From Tamarix chinensis (taxonomy: Eukaryota; Streptophyta; Magnoliopsida; Caryophyllales; Tamaricaceae): 64,000 nt of DNA. The notes below the pieces were generated by a model that saw nothing but the letters and a program-made list of their open reading frames with translations, was not told the origin of the DNA and did not search any database. The stretch lies in the NCBI GenBank assembly GCA_030549775.1, contig CM060177.1:67695638-67759637 (forward strand), read 5' to 3'. Positions 1-10,690 of the stretch are shown here, one piece after another (the stretch's first letter is position 1; each line of letters begins with the position of its first letter). A program made the translations under genes and the position numbers.

Positions 1-778
1 GCATGAGACCTCATATTTTGTGAAAAAGCTAAGCAAGTTGTTTGAGGCACTGATTGCAGCTCAAGGCATAGGGGCTCAGGCACTGGAACTTGTCAAATCC
101 TGGATTGTGAATGAAAGATACTCAACCCAGCTAGCCTATAATTTTTTCAGAGCTAAAGGACCAAAGTGGAAGCCTCACAAAGTGGTGTGGGTATTGAAGA
201 AAACCAAGAGATACTCATTTATGCTGTGGCTAAGTCTCTGCAGAAGACTCTATACCAGAGATAGAATGAGGTTTGTGGATGAGCCCAAGGAGTGCCTGCT
301 GTGTCACAGTGTTATGGAATCACATCAACATTTTTTTTTTTATTGTGAAATGTCCAAGAGTATTTAGCAACCTCTCAGGCAGTGGCTTGGCATCAATAGA
401 GGATCAACTAACCTCTTTAGTGCCATGAGAATCCTGCAAAGAAACTCCTCCAAGCACCATTCCATATGGAGGGCTAGAGCCCTGGCAGTAGCAGCAGCAG
501 TATACTTAATCTCGAAGGGCAGGAACTATGCCTTGTTTGAATGTAAACCTCTAGACACTAAGAGTATTATTGTACAGGTCCAGAAATTTGTGTATAGTGC
601 CCTATTTTTTGACAGGGACCTTAGGGAAGGTATGTAAGACATGGTCAGGTTGTACCCCTAGGGTGCTATTGTTACCTAAGGTGCCTTGTAACTAGATTTT
701 TGTTTTGTAGGGGCCTACTATCCAGGGTATTCCCTGTGAACTTGTACAGTAATCATTTTTGATTTATATTTACCATCA
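1..778 (+). mobile_element. LINE-1a: 3' end of an L1-type plant non-LTR retrotransposon
   Basis: This is the 3' part of a plant L1-like LINE, cut at the left by the window edge. It contains the C-terminal zinc-binding region that follows reverse transcriptase, about 120 bases of 3' UTR, and an AT-rich terminus ending around 778 (TTTATATTTACC-like, resembling the 3' tail of LINE-2). It lies in the same direction as, and immediately upstream of, a CACTA exon whose splice acceptor is at 784-785, so it appears to sit in an intron of the CACTA gene. The exact LINE/CACTA junction is uncertain by roughly 10 bases. Confidence 0.75.
20..637 (+). pseudogene. LINE ORF2 C-terminal fragment (zf-RVT region)
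   Basis: This is one reading frame with a single in-frame TAG at 365-367. The first part has the zinc-binding domain found after reverse transcriptase in plant LINEs: a WKPH...VW segment, an RYSF.LWL segment and a CLLC...HQHFFFYC cluster. The tail after the stop (AMRILQRNSSKHH, WRARALAV) matches the corresponding part of LINE-2 in this window (AMRIIHRNGLKHH, WKARVVAL). LINE-2 has IWEEIKNWLG where this copy reads I-stop-QPLRQWLG, so the stop is most simply a TGG to TAG change. The endonuclease and RT domains would lie to the left of the window. It is not expected to make a functional protein. Confidence 0.8.
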
Positions 779-785
779 ATTTCAG

Positions 786-3480
786 GAACAAGTTCATTGC
801 TTATCGTCTTACGGTGGATTTTAAGGTACTTGTTAGATAACAATTAAACTTTTTGTATCAATCCCAGTATTATGCTTAATATTGAAATGACCATGTCATT
901 ATGTTTTGGCTTGTTACATAGGAAAAAAGTACCCAAAATAAAGAGATTGCCAAGCAAAATAAATACCGGCATAATATGGCTCGCAAAGGCTATGCGGGCC
1001 TTGAAGAGGAGTTGGTATGCATTTTGTCATTATCTATTTACATGTAAATGTTGAATTTTATAATAATATTCTTAATTAAGAATATTTTTTGATTTGTAGC
1101 TCCTAGCCCAAGACTTGGACCCATGTACCTCGTCCATCAATATTGGTACAATATGGAAGAAGGCTAGAGCAACAAGAGATGGATATATTAATGAATATGT
1201 TGATGTTGCAGCCAAAAAAATTATAAGTTTGTAGATATCTAGAACCCTACTTAGTTTTCTTTTAGAAAAATATTATATTATGCTTATTCCTATAAGTTAA
1301 ATTTATAGGACGAACTTGAAACGTCAGAAGGTGAGGAGGTGGACCAATATAGCATTGTGGCCCAGGCTATAGGAATTGTAGAACACGCTGGAAGACGCAG
1401 GGGCATTGGATTGGGTGTTACGAGAACGAGCATATGTGGTCGATCTCGTGGTTCTCGTAGCACTAATGAGCAAGTCGCCATCCTCACCCAAAAATTGAAC
1501 GTGGCATTTGAATGGATGGCAACAATGGAGCAAGAGTTGTCATTTATTAAATCTCAAGGGTATAAGCCATCCGATTCAGTAGACCATGATCAGCTTCACA
1601 TACCTAATGTAAATAGCATCAGAGATAGTTGTGAAGCTGATACATTTCTTTCTACTCTTCCCGAGGTAAGCATTACAAACTATGAATTGTTATTAAATGT
1701 ATTCGGTGTAATAAATTATTAATAATGTGTAATATTTTTGTTTAGGGTTTGCATAAATGTGACTTATTAGCGAATGACCTTTCAACAATTTTGGCGAAAG
1801 GAAGGGTCTGCATTAGTCACAGTATTGAAACGCAGACAATCCACGGGTACAATTTAGCCCTAAATACAAGGCCGGTGAGTATTGACACTCCAATCATTGG
1901 CAGTGCACACTTGCCTTGTTATAAAGAGGGCGATGAGGCAACCACAGTACTAGAAGCTCTTGGAAGCTTTGTGGCTTGGCCTGCGGATCAAATACGTCTC
2001 ACTACTGAAGAGGTATTGACATTTGACATGTTCATTAGATCTTGTTTAGTAGTTACACTATATATACCTTTTTCATATATATTTATTTATATGCTCAATA
2101 TATATTTTGTTTAATATTATCAATTAAGGAATCAAAAAAGAAGACTGCTTCTGCTAGTAAAACCAAGAGACGTACTAGCAGAATGAGCAACACAAAACAG
2201 GGCAGTGCTAAAGGAAAGAGAGCTAAATCTGAAAAATTAGTTGCCCCACAAAAGATTCCTTCTTCAGATCAGCAAAGCCAACCTCCACTAGCATTAGCTA
2301 TATTATATTTTTATGCCCAAAACTACCTCAGAGACAATTATATTTTCATTGATTGTCGTCCTGAGTATGTTGGGAAGGACGATGCTACTTACATGGTATC
2401 GACGTCTGACATAAGCGACATTTATAATCAAGAATGGATGTCAACCATAAGTGTCGCTGTCTATGCCACGTAAGTATTATTTCATTATGAGATTTTATTT
2501 CTCTTAACTTATACAATTGGAATTTTTATGACCTCTTATATGAGTTATTATTTATTAACAAATATGCATTGTTTTTGTTGTCCATAGGTTGGTAGCTACT
2601 CGAGCTGCGATGGAGGGAATGTTGTCCTCTATTGTGTTTGTGTGCCCATACTACATAGCTGACGGTAGTACAATAAGAGAGGGTAGGCACATAAACTATT
2701 TAGCGGATCGCATTTTGATTGAGGGACACAACAAGCTCTATCTCATTCCTCACCTCGCAAGTGAACATTGGGTTTTGTACGCCATCCGACCTGATCTTAA
2801 TAAAGTCTACGTGTTTGATTCCCTTCGAACCTATGACGTGCCTTTTGAAGTCGCTCGTCGTGGTGGGAAGGAATTTATCGACATGTTAGTATACTTTTCA
2901 CTTCTTACTTCATTAGCTTATTTATACATATATTCGCCTAGCTAGCTTTCATTATTTGAGGTATATATGCGTACTTACAATATTATGTATCCAACTCTAT
3001 TTATTAGGGCACTATGGACAGCGTATCAAAGGAGAGGTGGGAATGGTGTCCCAGACCCAAAGAATGTTCAGTACGAGCCTGTCATAGTAAGTAGGAAGGC
3101 AACTATTTCGTATTTTATTTTAATTAAAATTAATATCGAATAGTTAGAGAGATAACTGAATTTATATGACAGTGTCCACAACAGCAAAACGACAAAGATT
3201 GTGGATACTATGTATGTAGATCAATGCATCTGATAGTCCAAAATAGATCGGTCAACATAGATCCAAGCCATGTATGTTTTCTTTTCGATATTTTTCCATT
3301 AATGAATGATGACATATATGTTTGATACTTGACATAAGTGCTAACTGTATATTAATCAAAACTTGGGATTTTTAGTTTTTCACCGATGATTATGCACAAG
3401 GCCAGCAATACAATGTTGAAGAAATTGATGAAGTGAGAGAGCAATGGGCCAAGCATGTGCACCCATTCATTCGGTATTAG
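786..3480 (+). CDS. CACTA ORF: Transposase_24-like region fused to Ulp1-like (C48) cysteine protease, 10 exons seen, 5' incomplete
   Basis: Exons were read from frame continuity and GT/AG sites: 786-825, 922-1014, 1100-1222, 1309-1665, 1746-2012, 2129-2469, 2588-2884, 3008-3086, 3173-3271, 3376-3480 (about 1.8 kb, ending FIRY-stop). The early exons contain NKYRHNMARKGYAGLEEEL, a hallmark of plant Transposase_24/PttA proteins. The exon at 1746 has the CDLL...GRV...HG...VAWP pattern of the mid-domain (DUF8039-like) common in these proteins. A Lys-rich linker follows. The last exons form a Ulp1 protease: His in EHW (2765-2767), Asp in VFDS (2817-2819), and QQNDKDCGYY with the Cys at 3200-3202. 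Ulp1 proteases cut SUMO or SUMO-like conjugates; the role of such domains in DNA transposons is not settled. All exon joins keep frame with no internal stop. The one defect is the donor after 1222 (ATAAGT instead of GTAAGT). The first exons and start codon are missing to the left. Confidence 0.8.
1223..1228 (+). other. Probably lost splice donor (ATAAGT for GTAAGT)
   Basis: The exon 1100-1222 ends in frame with the exon starting at 1309, but the expected donor reads ATAAGT. All other introns of this gene have GT donors. Reading through gives I-S-L and then a TAG at 1232-1234. An AT-AC minor intron is unlikely, because the minor-class ATATCC donor is absent and the intron ends in AG. The simplest reading is a single G-to-A substitution that would truncate the protein before the protease. 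Confidence 0.55.
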
Positions 3481-3778
3481 GTAGAGATATATTCTACATG
3501 CATGTTCAGGCTTGTATTTTTTCTATGTCTTTAAGTCTTGTAATTAAGCTAGATTTATAAACCTTTTGCTTTGGTGTGTAGAGCTACCAAGTTGTGGTAT
3601 GCCTACTAATTTTGATTCTTGAGTATATATTTCCGGTCTATTAACAAGGGATTGATTGAAATTATGGTGTGATTGCAGATATATTATCAATTGATGTTGT
3701 TTTACAATGCAGATTTGGTAATTATTTGAACATACAACTGTGTATGTGGACAGGAACAAAACTGCAAAAACAAAAAAA

Positions 3779-4213
3779 ACTGGAGTTTTAATAACGGTTC
3801 TGATGAAAACCGTTATTAAAAGGTAGGTTTTAATAACGGTTCTTATGAAAACCGTTATTAAAAGGATGTTTTAATAACGGTTCTTCTAAAACCGTTATTA
3901 AAATTCTGGTATTTTAATAATGGTTTTCATAAGAATCGTTATTAAAACTCTGGTATTTTATTAACGGATTTCATAAGAACCATTATTAAAACCTTCCTTT
4001 TAATAACAGTTTTCATCAGAACCGTTATTAAAACCCTCTTTTTTAAAACTGTTTTTCTCAAAAACCGTTATTAAAAATGCATTTTATGATCATATTGGCG
4101 GGTTTTTTTATATTTTTGATAACGGTTATGAATCGTTATTAAAGATTTAATAACGGGCGTTTTAATAACAGTTGAAAAATGTTATTAAAACTATAAAATA
4201 ACCGTTATTAAAA
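3779..4213. repeat. CACTA subterminal palindromic repeat array
   Basis: At least six hairpin units lie in tandem, each built from TAATAACGGTT and its complement AACCGTTATTA separated by a few bases (CTGATGAA, CTTATGAA, CTTCTA and similar). The first units (3,790-3,905) are near perfect and later ones are degenerate. CACTA elements carry subterminal repeats that bind the TnpA-type protein, so this array is the likely binding region for the transposase encoded next to it. The whole block could also fold as a series of stem-loops if transcribed. Confidence 0.8.
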
Positions 4214-4217
4214 CTAC

Positions 4218-4231
4218 TTTTTGGGGTAGTG
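4218..4231 (-). repeat. CACTA right terminal inverted repeat
   Basis: The sequence is TTTTTGGGGTAGTG, whose complement begins CACTACCCC. It marks the outer end of the transposon. The next bases (AAT) begin LINE-1b 3' sequence. Confidence 0.8.
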
Positions 4232-4234
4232 AAT

Positions 4235-5515
4235 GAAGAACAGATTATCAAAAAAATATACAACATCACAGGGGCATTCCCCTTATCAAACTATACTATC
4301 CATCTATCAAGACTCTCTAGATAATTTTTTATATGCACATTTGGAGTGTCACCAAAGCAAACAAAAATCTCAGCAATGAGTTGTCTAATAATGGTCTTTG
4401 GATTCCTTTGTAGCATCTGGAAAACAACCAAATTCCTATTAATCCAGATATGATATAGTAGTACATTGAAGGTAGCTCTCCACACCACTTTCTTGCCTTT
4501 TCCCTTAGTCTTCTTCATCAACCATTGATAACAGCTCTGCCAGTTGTTGAAATCCCCCTGTATTTTCAGCCACTTCAGAATAGAAATCTAAAGGACTCGA
4601 GCACCTAGACATTTACTAAATAAGTGATCCATATCCTCTTCTTCATCCCTGCAAACTTCACACAAATTATCAATGGTTAACCCCCATTGATACAGTTTGG
4701 ATTTAACAGGAAAAGCAGAATGACAAATAAGCCAAGCAATGAATTTATGTTTCTCCAACCCTCTATGCTTCCAAACAAACGCACTCCATTCAACTGGCAG
4801 GCCTGAGGTTTTGATATGCTGATACACTAGATTAGAACTTAGTTTTCCAGAATGACAGCAGTTGGCATAACAAGTTCTAATCTGATTTCATACCCTTAGC
4901 AATTGTTTAATATTCTAAGAAAACTCTGGTTTCTCTTCCAGCTGCCAAATATCCCTCCCTTTGATGTACCTCTCATGAATCCATTTAACCGATAAACTTT
5001 CTCTAACTTTAATAAGCTTCCACAAGAATTTTGCAAGACAAGCTGAGTTCCAGTGGACCAATTGTCTCAAGCCTAGCCCTCCTTCTTGTTTAGGCATGCA
5101 AACTTTCAACCAAGAAACAAGTGCTCTTCTTTTTTGTGGATCCATATTATTCCACAGAAAACATCTACACTAACTGTCTAGTTGATGAATGACAGCCTTA
5201 GGCAGAACAAACATTTGCATCCAAAAATTTTCAATACCAAAAATAATAGACTGAAGTAGCTGTAACTTCCCAGCAAAGCTGAGATATTTCACAGTCCAAG
5301 ATATCAGCTTATGCACAATTTTATCAATGAGAGGTTGATATTGGCTGACAGAGAGGGAAGCAGGATTAAGAGGAACACCAAGATATCTGCATGAAATATC
5401 TTCTATATCACATACCTAGCTCTCTAACACTATAAATTCCTTAATGCCCTCAAACATTAGAGTGTGATGGAACCCAAATTCTGTAAGGAGGTTATCATTA
5501 TCGATAGACACCTAG
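4235..5515 (-). mobile_element. LINE-1b: 5'-truncated antisense LINE, host of the CACTA insertion
   Basis: Reading the minus strand from about 5,515 to 4,235 gives the end of a plant LINE ORF2: the RT thumb, a connection region, the zf-RVT zinc-binding domain, and the C-terminal tail typical of this class (VVWRATFNVLLYHIWINRN). The 3' end of this LINE is where the CACTA element was inserted. No endonuclease or RT palm is present, so the copy is truncated at its 5' side near 5,515. Confidence 0.75.
4291..5500 (-). pseudogene. LINE ORF2 C-terminal half (LINE-1b)
   Basis: The readable segments at 4291-4521, 4588-4827 and 4915-5145 are all in one minus-strand frame, broken by stops rather than frameshifts. 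In protein order they show RYLGVPLNP and LSFAGKLQLLQSIIFGIENFW (post-RT), then CMPKQEGGLGLRQLVHWN, then the zinc-binding part (FVWKHRGLEKHKFIAWL; CEVCRDEEEDMDHLF.KC), then the tail. The cysteine/histidine positions of the zinc cluster are retained. A TAG in the IHQLDS-stop-CRCFLW segment is one of several premature stops. It is non-functional. Confidence 0.75.
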
Positions 5516-6461
5516 GGCTATGATTATTTCTTTTTGGCCACTCTCTTAGGAACTATGAGAATCAACTCCTCCAACCATTTGCCATTATTATATAGAAATG
5601 AGATGATCAAGAATTTGGTTACAACTCTTACAAATAAAATAAAATGAAACCTATAGGAACGATAAGCACATGGCATCACTAAAATTCTAATGATCAACAC
5701 AACACTTTCATACAAACCAAACCCCAACTTAAATTCACTTCCTTCCAATGATAAATAAAGATTTGAAACACTTAAGGGTAGAAGTTTTTGAAAATTGAAA
5801 AGTGTATTTGAAAACCAAAAGCTTTGATATGAACTTATAATATATCCATTTTTACTAAATTTTTTTCTAGAAGCATAATTCACATAAGTAGTGGGTATTA
5901 CTACCATACTTAGCATTAGTCCAATCTCCTTACCATCTTTACACAAAGTACTAAGGTTAAAACATTTCTAATCTAAAAACAAAGCATAATACAATAGAAA
6001 CAATAATGTAAATAAACGTTTGTAGATAATATAACCTCCGCACAACTAGCTAAACAAAAATACAACAAGGATAAAGTATCTAAGGAAAAGCCAACAATAA
6101 AAGAGCACACAACTGTGTGACACTGATTTACATTTACACTCAACCCATTTAAAATTAATAACATAAACTATATAGATCATAGGATTGGGGATCCTTAGCC
6201 TCTGGATCATCTTAACCCTCTAGATATAGCTCCTCAAATTCTTGCAACCACAAAATATTAAACAAATGCTCATTTTATAATTTATAGTATGAAACTAACT
6301 TCCTTATACAGAGTAAATCACATTTAATCTGAAGAAATAATATCCTTACTTTTCATGTAGCACACAAAAATAAAATATATAATAAATATAGTACTCACTT
6401 GCATTCACTAGATGTAAAGGTGAACATGGTTTTATAATTTTGATATAAGAAAAATCATTAA
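5516..6461. other. Stretch without recognised genes between LINE-1b and gypsy G1
   Basis: This is AT-rich sequence. An antisense open frame of 140 codons lies at 5,524-5,946, but its protein (rich in Phe, Ile, Ser and Leu, no motif I recognise) looks like chance reading of AT-rich DNA. I see no splice pattern, promoter or known repeat. Confidence 0.4.
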
Positions 6462-7466
6462 TGATGTAGGAGGAAGCACTAACGAATTGGCTTTCATAAT
6501 TATGGAACCAATTACTCATCATTTGGAATGTATCTCCCAAAAATTTAAAGACGGATGGATGGTTACATTGATAGAAACATACCAAAAAATTAACTAAGTA
6601 TCTACATGCATGTACATGGCATGCATGGAAATGATGACCATGTGCATGGAGAGTTTATTTTCAACTTTGTTGAGCACTAATATTAATATTAGCTAATTAA
6701 TTAATTAAGTAGTAGAGTTGGATAATAGATGAAGCATAAAGTTAGTATAAAAGTAGCATAATATCTTTTAGCTTAGAATATTTTGAATAATGCTTTTTGC
6801 TAAGAAGTAGAATGACTATAAACAGCCATGGAACCATTATGAATATAGAAAATAAAGATCAATATTGAAGTTGAATGCCCAGTTGAATTTTATGTGAGTT
6901 CAATTCAAGTTAATCAAATCCACATGAACGATTTAGTTTGAAAGTTTTAATCTCTTTGTCTCTATGAATTATAAATTAATTCATATCTTTTCTACTCTCC
7001 ATAATCAATATTTTCCAGTCATAATTATCATCCAAATGTCACTCTAATTGGAATTTCATTATAGCCCTATATGAGTTTGGCATTCAAACATCCAATTCCA
7101 TCATTCGAAACCATAATATTTCCATCCAAACCAAACATCACCTTAACCCATCTATTTGAAAAAAACCCTAACCCTAAACAACAAAATCATCTTCCATCTC
7201 AACCCTAACATTTGAATCCTCATCATCATCTACAGATCATTATCAAACACATGTATTTATTATCAAATCACATTTGAATCGACACCATTGGTTAACCATC
7301 ATCAACGAATCATCATCACATAGTTTGAATCAAATTATTCCTTATTTCACCCTATTCAAATGTTCTTGTCATCCATAACTCACTGTTGAATCTTCTTCTA
7401 ATTATTATCAACACAACCGAGCCATGATCTTATCAATATGAGAATCCCATCCTCCCACACACATCA
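6462..7466 (+). repeat. G1 5' LTR
   Basis: It starts TGATGTAGG and ends around ACACATCA, just before ATTT and the PBS. It is paired with 10,691-11,698. It holds a telobox-like AAACCCTAACCCTAAA near 7,161. Confidence 0.8.
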
Positions 7467-7470
7467 ATTT

Positions 7471-7483
7471 TGGTATTAAAGCC
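7471..7483 (+). other. G1 primer-binding site (tRNA-iMet type)
   Basis: TGGTATTAAAGCC matches the usual plant gypsy PBS TGGTATCAGAGCC with two differences. It lies 4 bases after the 5' LTR end, where minus-strand synthesis would be primed. Confidence 0.75.
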
Positions 7484-7489
7484 TTAGGC

Positions 7490-8640
7490 TGGAGGTGTTG
7501 TAATCAAGATTCAATCTTTCTTTTAAGATTCTTTAAGATTCTTCAAGAAAGTGTTCTATCTTTATGATCTTAAAGAATTTTTTTTTTAAAAAAAAACCAC
7601 AAAAGGGCTGAGCATTTGATGGTGTGTTTTGGAGATTAATATTCTATTGATAATGAGAAAAGGTGGAGAAGTAAGGAAAGGACTTGAGGGATATTCTCAA
7701 GACTTCGATGAATGAAATGAAGGGGGTAAAATTTCATGTAGGGAGAATAGAAGCTTCTTAAGCCCATGAGTCCTATATAAAGCCACAAAACTAAATGGAA
7801 CATGTTGAGGAAGAGTAGGTGAGAAAGGCATAAAAAAGGGTCAAAGAAGAAGAAGAGAGCATGGGAAATTATGTAATACCACGTGACACCTCGAGAAAAA
7901 TCTATGATGATGTGGAAATAGGAATCTACTTTGATCTTCTCAACATTGGAGGTAGTCTCAACCCGGAATCTTTTCTCGAATAGTTGCAAATCATTGAATT
8001 TATTTTGAGTATAGGAACTTGATGAGGAGAAACGGTGCCGAATAGAAATATTAAAGTTGAAATAATTTGCTAGCGTATGGTACAATAATTTTAAAAGCAG
8101 ATGAAACAGAGAAGAAAAATAAAAGATTAATTCATGGGAAAAAAAGTTGACGAAGAAATTTATGCCTTGAGAATATGAGCAGTAAAAGTTTATAAAATTA
8201 ACTTCATTGAAGGAAGGGTTACTTAGAGTTGAAGAATAAATTTTGGATTTTAAAAGGTTACCTCAAATATGTTATAGCCAAGAGTGAGAAGAACAAAGAT
8301 GTGCATGATTCATTGGGGGTTTAAATATGAATCTTCCTAAGAATCTAGAGCTGTACCCTTATGGAATGTTTGAAGGCCTAGTCAAATTAGCCATTAAGTT
8401 TGAGAAATAGTTGAAGAGGAAAAAGCCACAAAGGAAGTCAACTAATTCTCCTTATGGTTTAACTTGAAAGGGTTTCCAAGCCACAAATATGCTAGGAGGT
8501 TCACTTGTGAATAAAAGGGTAAGGATCAAGTGGGTTTTAAGGTGAACAAACAATGCTTCAAGTGTAGAGGTTTGATAGGAAGGCTATACATGATGGGGTC
8601 GTTAATGAGTATGTGGTATTCAAGGCTCCAAAAACGTTTA
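7490..8640 (+). pseudogene. G1 gag remnant
   Basis: The sense strand shows the end of a gypsy Gag: MNLPKNLELYPYGMFEGLV followed by LAIKFEK and a stop (about 8,320-8,410). This resembles element C's own Gag segment ELYPYGTLEKMVNLAAKIE. Downstream, QCFKCRGLIGRLY (about 8,550) is a damaged CCHC zinc knuckle that keeps the first two cysteines only. Multiple stops and frameshifts mean no Gag could be made. The 7,490-8,280 part is too decayed to place. Confidence 0.6.
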
Positions 8641-8859
8641 GGCTAAAATATAATCTAGTTGGGGAGGATTTAGTTTTGAGGAATGAAAAAGGAGAAGAAG
8701 CCAAGAGCATGTAGTAGAAAAAGAAGGAAAAAGAGAAGGAAGATGATGGGTAGAAGAGGGGAAGAAAGAAAAGTATCATGGAGTTGTTGATCCTTAAAGA
8801 GTTTGAGATGATTGAAGCTATCAATGATGACAAGATATGCTACGCATTGGTAGTAAAGA

Positions 8860-10640
8860 AGGTTCAATGAGGGGAGAATGCTAATATGGATCAAAAATTT
8901 CAAAAAGTGTTGAAAGAGTATGCTAGTATTTTCCTAGAAGAGTTTCCAAGTGGGCTTCCTCTTTTGAGGGTTATTGAGCACGCTATTGATTTTATGCCAA
9001 GACTCCTATAAAAAAAACAAGCTCGGTTATACATGTAATCCATAAGAGGTTAAGGATCTATAGAAACAAGTGCAAGAGTTGCTAGACTGAGGTTATATTC
9101 AGGGGAGTATGAGTCCATGCAGAGTTACAACTTTGTTGGAGTTTAAGAAGGATGGTCTATGGAGGATATGTATTGATTCAAAAGCAATCAACGACATGAT
9201 AATCAAGTAAAGAATTCTGATGCTGAGATTTCATGACATGTTAGATGAGTTAGATGGTGCAAATTTTTTCTTAATGATTGATCTTTGAAGTTACTATCAT
9301 CAAGTGAGAATAAGGGAAGGAGACCATTGGAAGACATCTTTCAAGACTAGGTATAGGTTGTATAAGTGGTTGGTAACGTAATTTAGGATATGTAACATAC
9401 CAAGTTCCTTCATGAGGTTGATGACAGAGGTACTTAGAACCTTTCTTGGAGTCTTTGTTGTTGTTTACATAGTATATACCAACAACGAGCTCGATCACAT
9501 ACAACACTTGAAGGGAATATTGATAAGCTTAGAGAGGTGAAGCTCTATAGTAAGATGGAGATGTGTGACTTCATGATGGAGAGTGTGATTTTTCGTGGAT
9601 ATATTGTGAGTGGAGATGGTATTCGATTTGATATGTCGAAGGTGGAAGCTGTACAAATATGGCCTATTCCTACTAATGTCCACAAAGTTTGAAGTTTCCA
9701 TAAGTTGGCCTCATTCTATAGGAGGTTCATCAAGGACTTCTCTACCATTACAACACCTATTACACAGTTATTGAAGAATGGAGAGTTCTATTGGAATGAT
9801 CAAGTGATGAAGGCTTTTGAAGACTTAAAGAAAAAGTTCTCAAATGCACCAGTATTATCTTTATCTTGTTTCTTTAAGTTATTTGAAGTGACATGAGATG
9901 CGAGGGGTATAGGCATTGGGGGTGTGGATTCATAAGAAAAAATCCAATTGCTTTCTTTAGTGAGAAGAAAAAAGACTCAACTATTCAACCTATGATTAAA
10001 ACATTTATGTTATTATGCATTGTTTGAAGACATGGAGTCATTACCTGAGACCCGAGCCCTATGTAGTTTATGAGAGTTTGAAGCATGTACATGGTGAAAA
10101 GAAGGTGATTCCAAGACATGCTAGGTAGATAAGCTTCTTGTAGACATTTTTGTTTTCTACAAGACATATGGATGGTAAAGAAAATGCTATGGTGGATGCA
10201 TTACTTAGGAGGACAATGGTATTTACTATGATGGATGCAAAGCTTTTGGGGTTCGAGATAGTATATAGTATTTATCCATATATGCTAATTGATATGTTGC
10301 AATTGAAGAGGGGTGGAGTGAAGAGTTATGATGCACCAGAGAGAGTGGAGTTCTTTCAAAAACATCATCAACAAATCAAGTGCAATATTGAGAAGGTAAA
10401 TAAAGTGTATAAGACAAGAGAAAACAAGCATAAGAGCTAACATGTTTTTTAACAGGGAGATTTTGTATAGTAACACTTGAGGAAGAAGAGATTTCCTAAT
10501 CTAAGGAAACACAAGCTCAAGCCAACGGCAAATGGTCCTTTCAAAATACATTAAATTTTTGAGAAAGTGCTTATGAGTTCAATTTACCAGGTTCATATAG
10601 TGAGGTACCAAGAACATTCACTATTGGAGACACTAGCCCT
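8860..10640 (+). pseudogene. G1 pol remnant (RT, RNase H, C-terminus)
   Basis: Recognisable pieces in order are: EYASIFLEEFPSGLP at 8,920 (N-terminal RT); FKKDGLWRICIDSKAIND at 9,146; [20 protein letters not shown] at 9,295; FVVVYIVYTNNELDHIQHL at 9,448, where the YxDD catalytic box has become YIVY; MASFYRRFIKDFSTITTPI at 9,705 (start of RNase H); MDGKENAMVDALLRR at 10,165; and a terminal RKRFPNLRKHKLKP at 10,480. The integrase is almost entirely missing: the region between the RNase H end (10,260) and the terminal segment (10,310) is too short. Loss of the YxDD box plus many stops makes this non-functional. Confidence 0.75.
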
Positions 10641-10677
10641 TATTATGGTAATGCAAACTTTGGGGAAAATTCAAATC

Positions 10678-10690
10678 AACAAGGGAAAAA
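10678..10690 (+). other. G1 polypurine tract
   Basis: The AACAAGGGAAAAA run lies directly before the TGATGTAGG start of the 3' LTR, in the position of the plus-strand primer. Confidence 0.6.

Larger units (their letters stand above)
779..4231 (+). mobile_element. CACTA (En/Spm-like) DNA transposon, right-hand portion
   Basis: Three kinds of evidence agree. A spliced gene has Transposase_24/PttA-like and Ulp1-protease regions (786-3,480). A dense array of palindromic TAATAACGGTT / AACCGTTATTA units lies subterminally (3,779-4,213). The right terminus at 4,218-4,231 reads TTTTTGGGGTAGTG, whose complement is CACTACCCCAAAAA, the diagnostic CACTA end. The bases just outside are AAT, a candidate 3-bp target duplication that cannot be confirmed because the left end is outside the window. 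The TnpD-type (Transposase_21) transposase is not present and would lie further left. The element sits in the 3' end of antisense LINE-1b. Confidence 0.85.

Noticed and set aside
3544..3759. Antisense 71-codon frame downstream of the CACTA gene
   Set aside because: It falls in the CACTA 3' UTR with no recognisable protein similarity.
5524..5946. Antisense 140-codon frame
   Set aside because: AT-rich, no recognisable motif, no splice or promoter context; kept only as part of an unassigned stretch.
8558..8903. Ser/Phe-rich antisense frames
   Set aside because: They are shadows of the purine-rich sense strand of G1's gag-pol junction.
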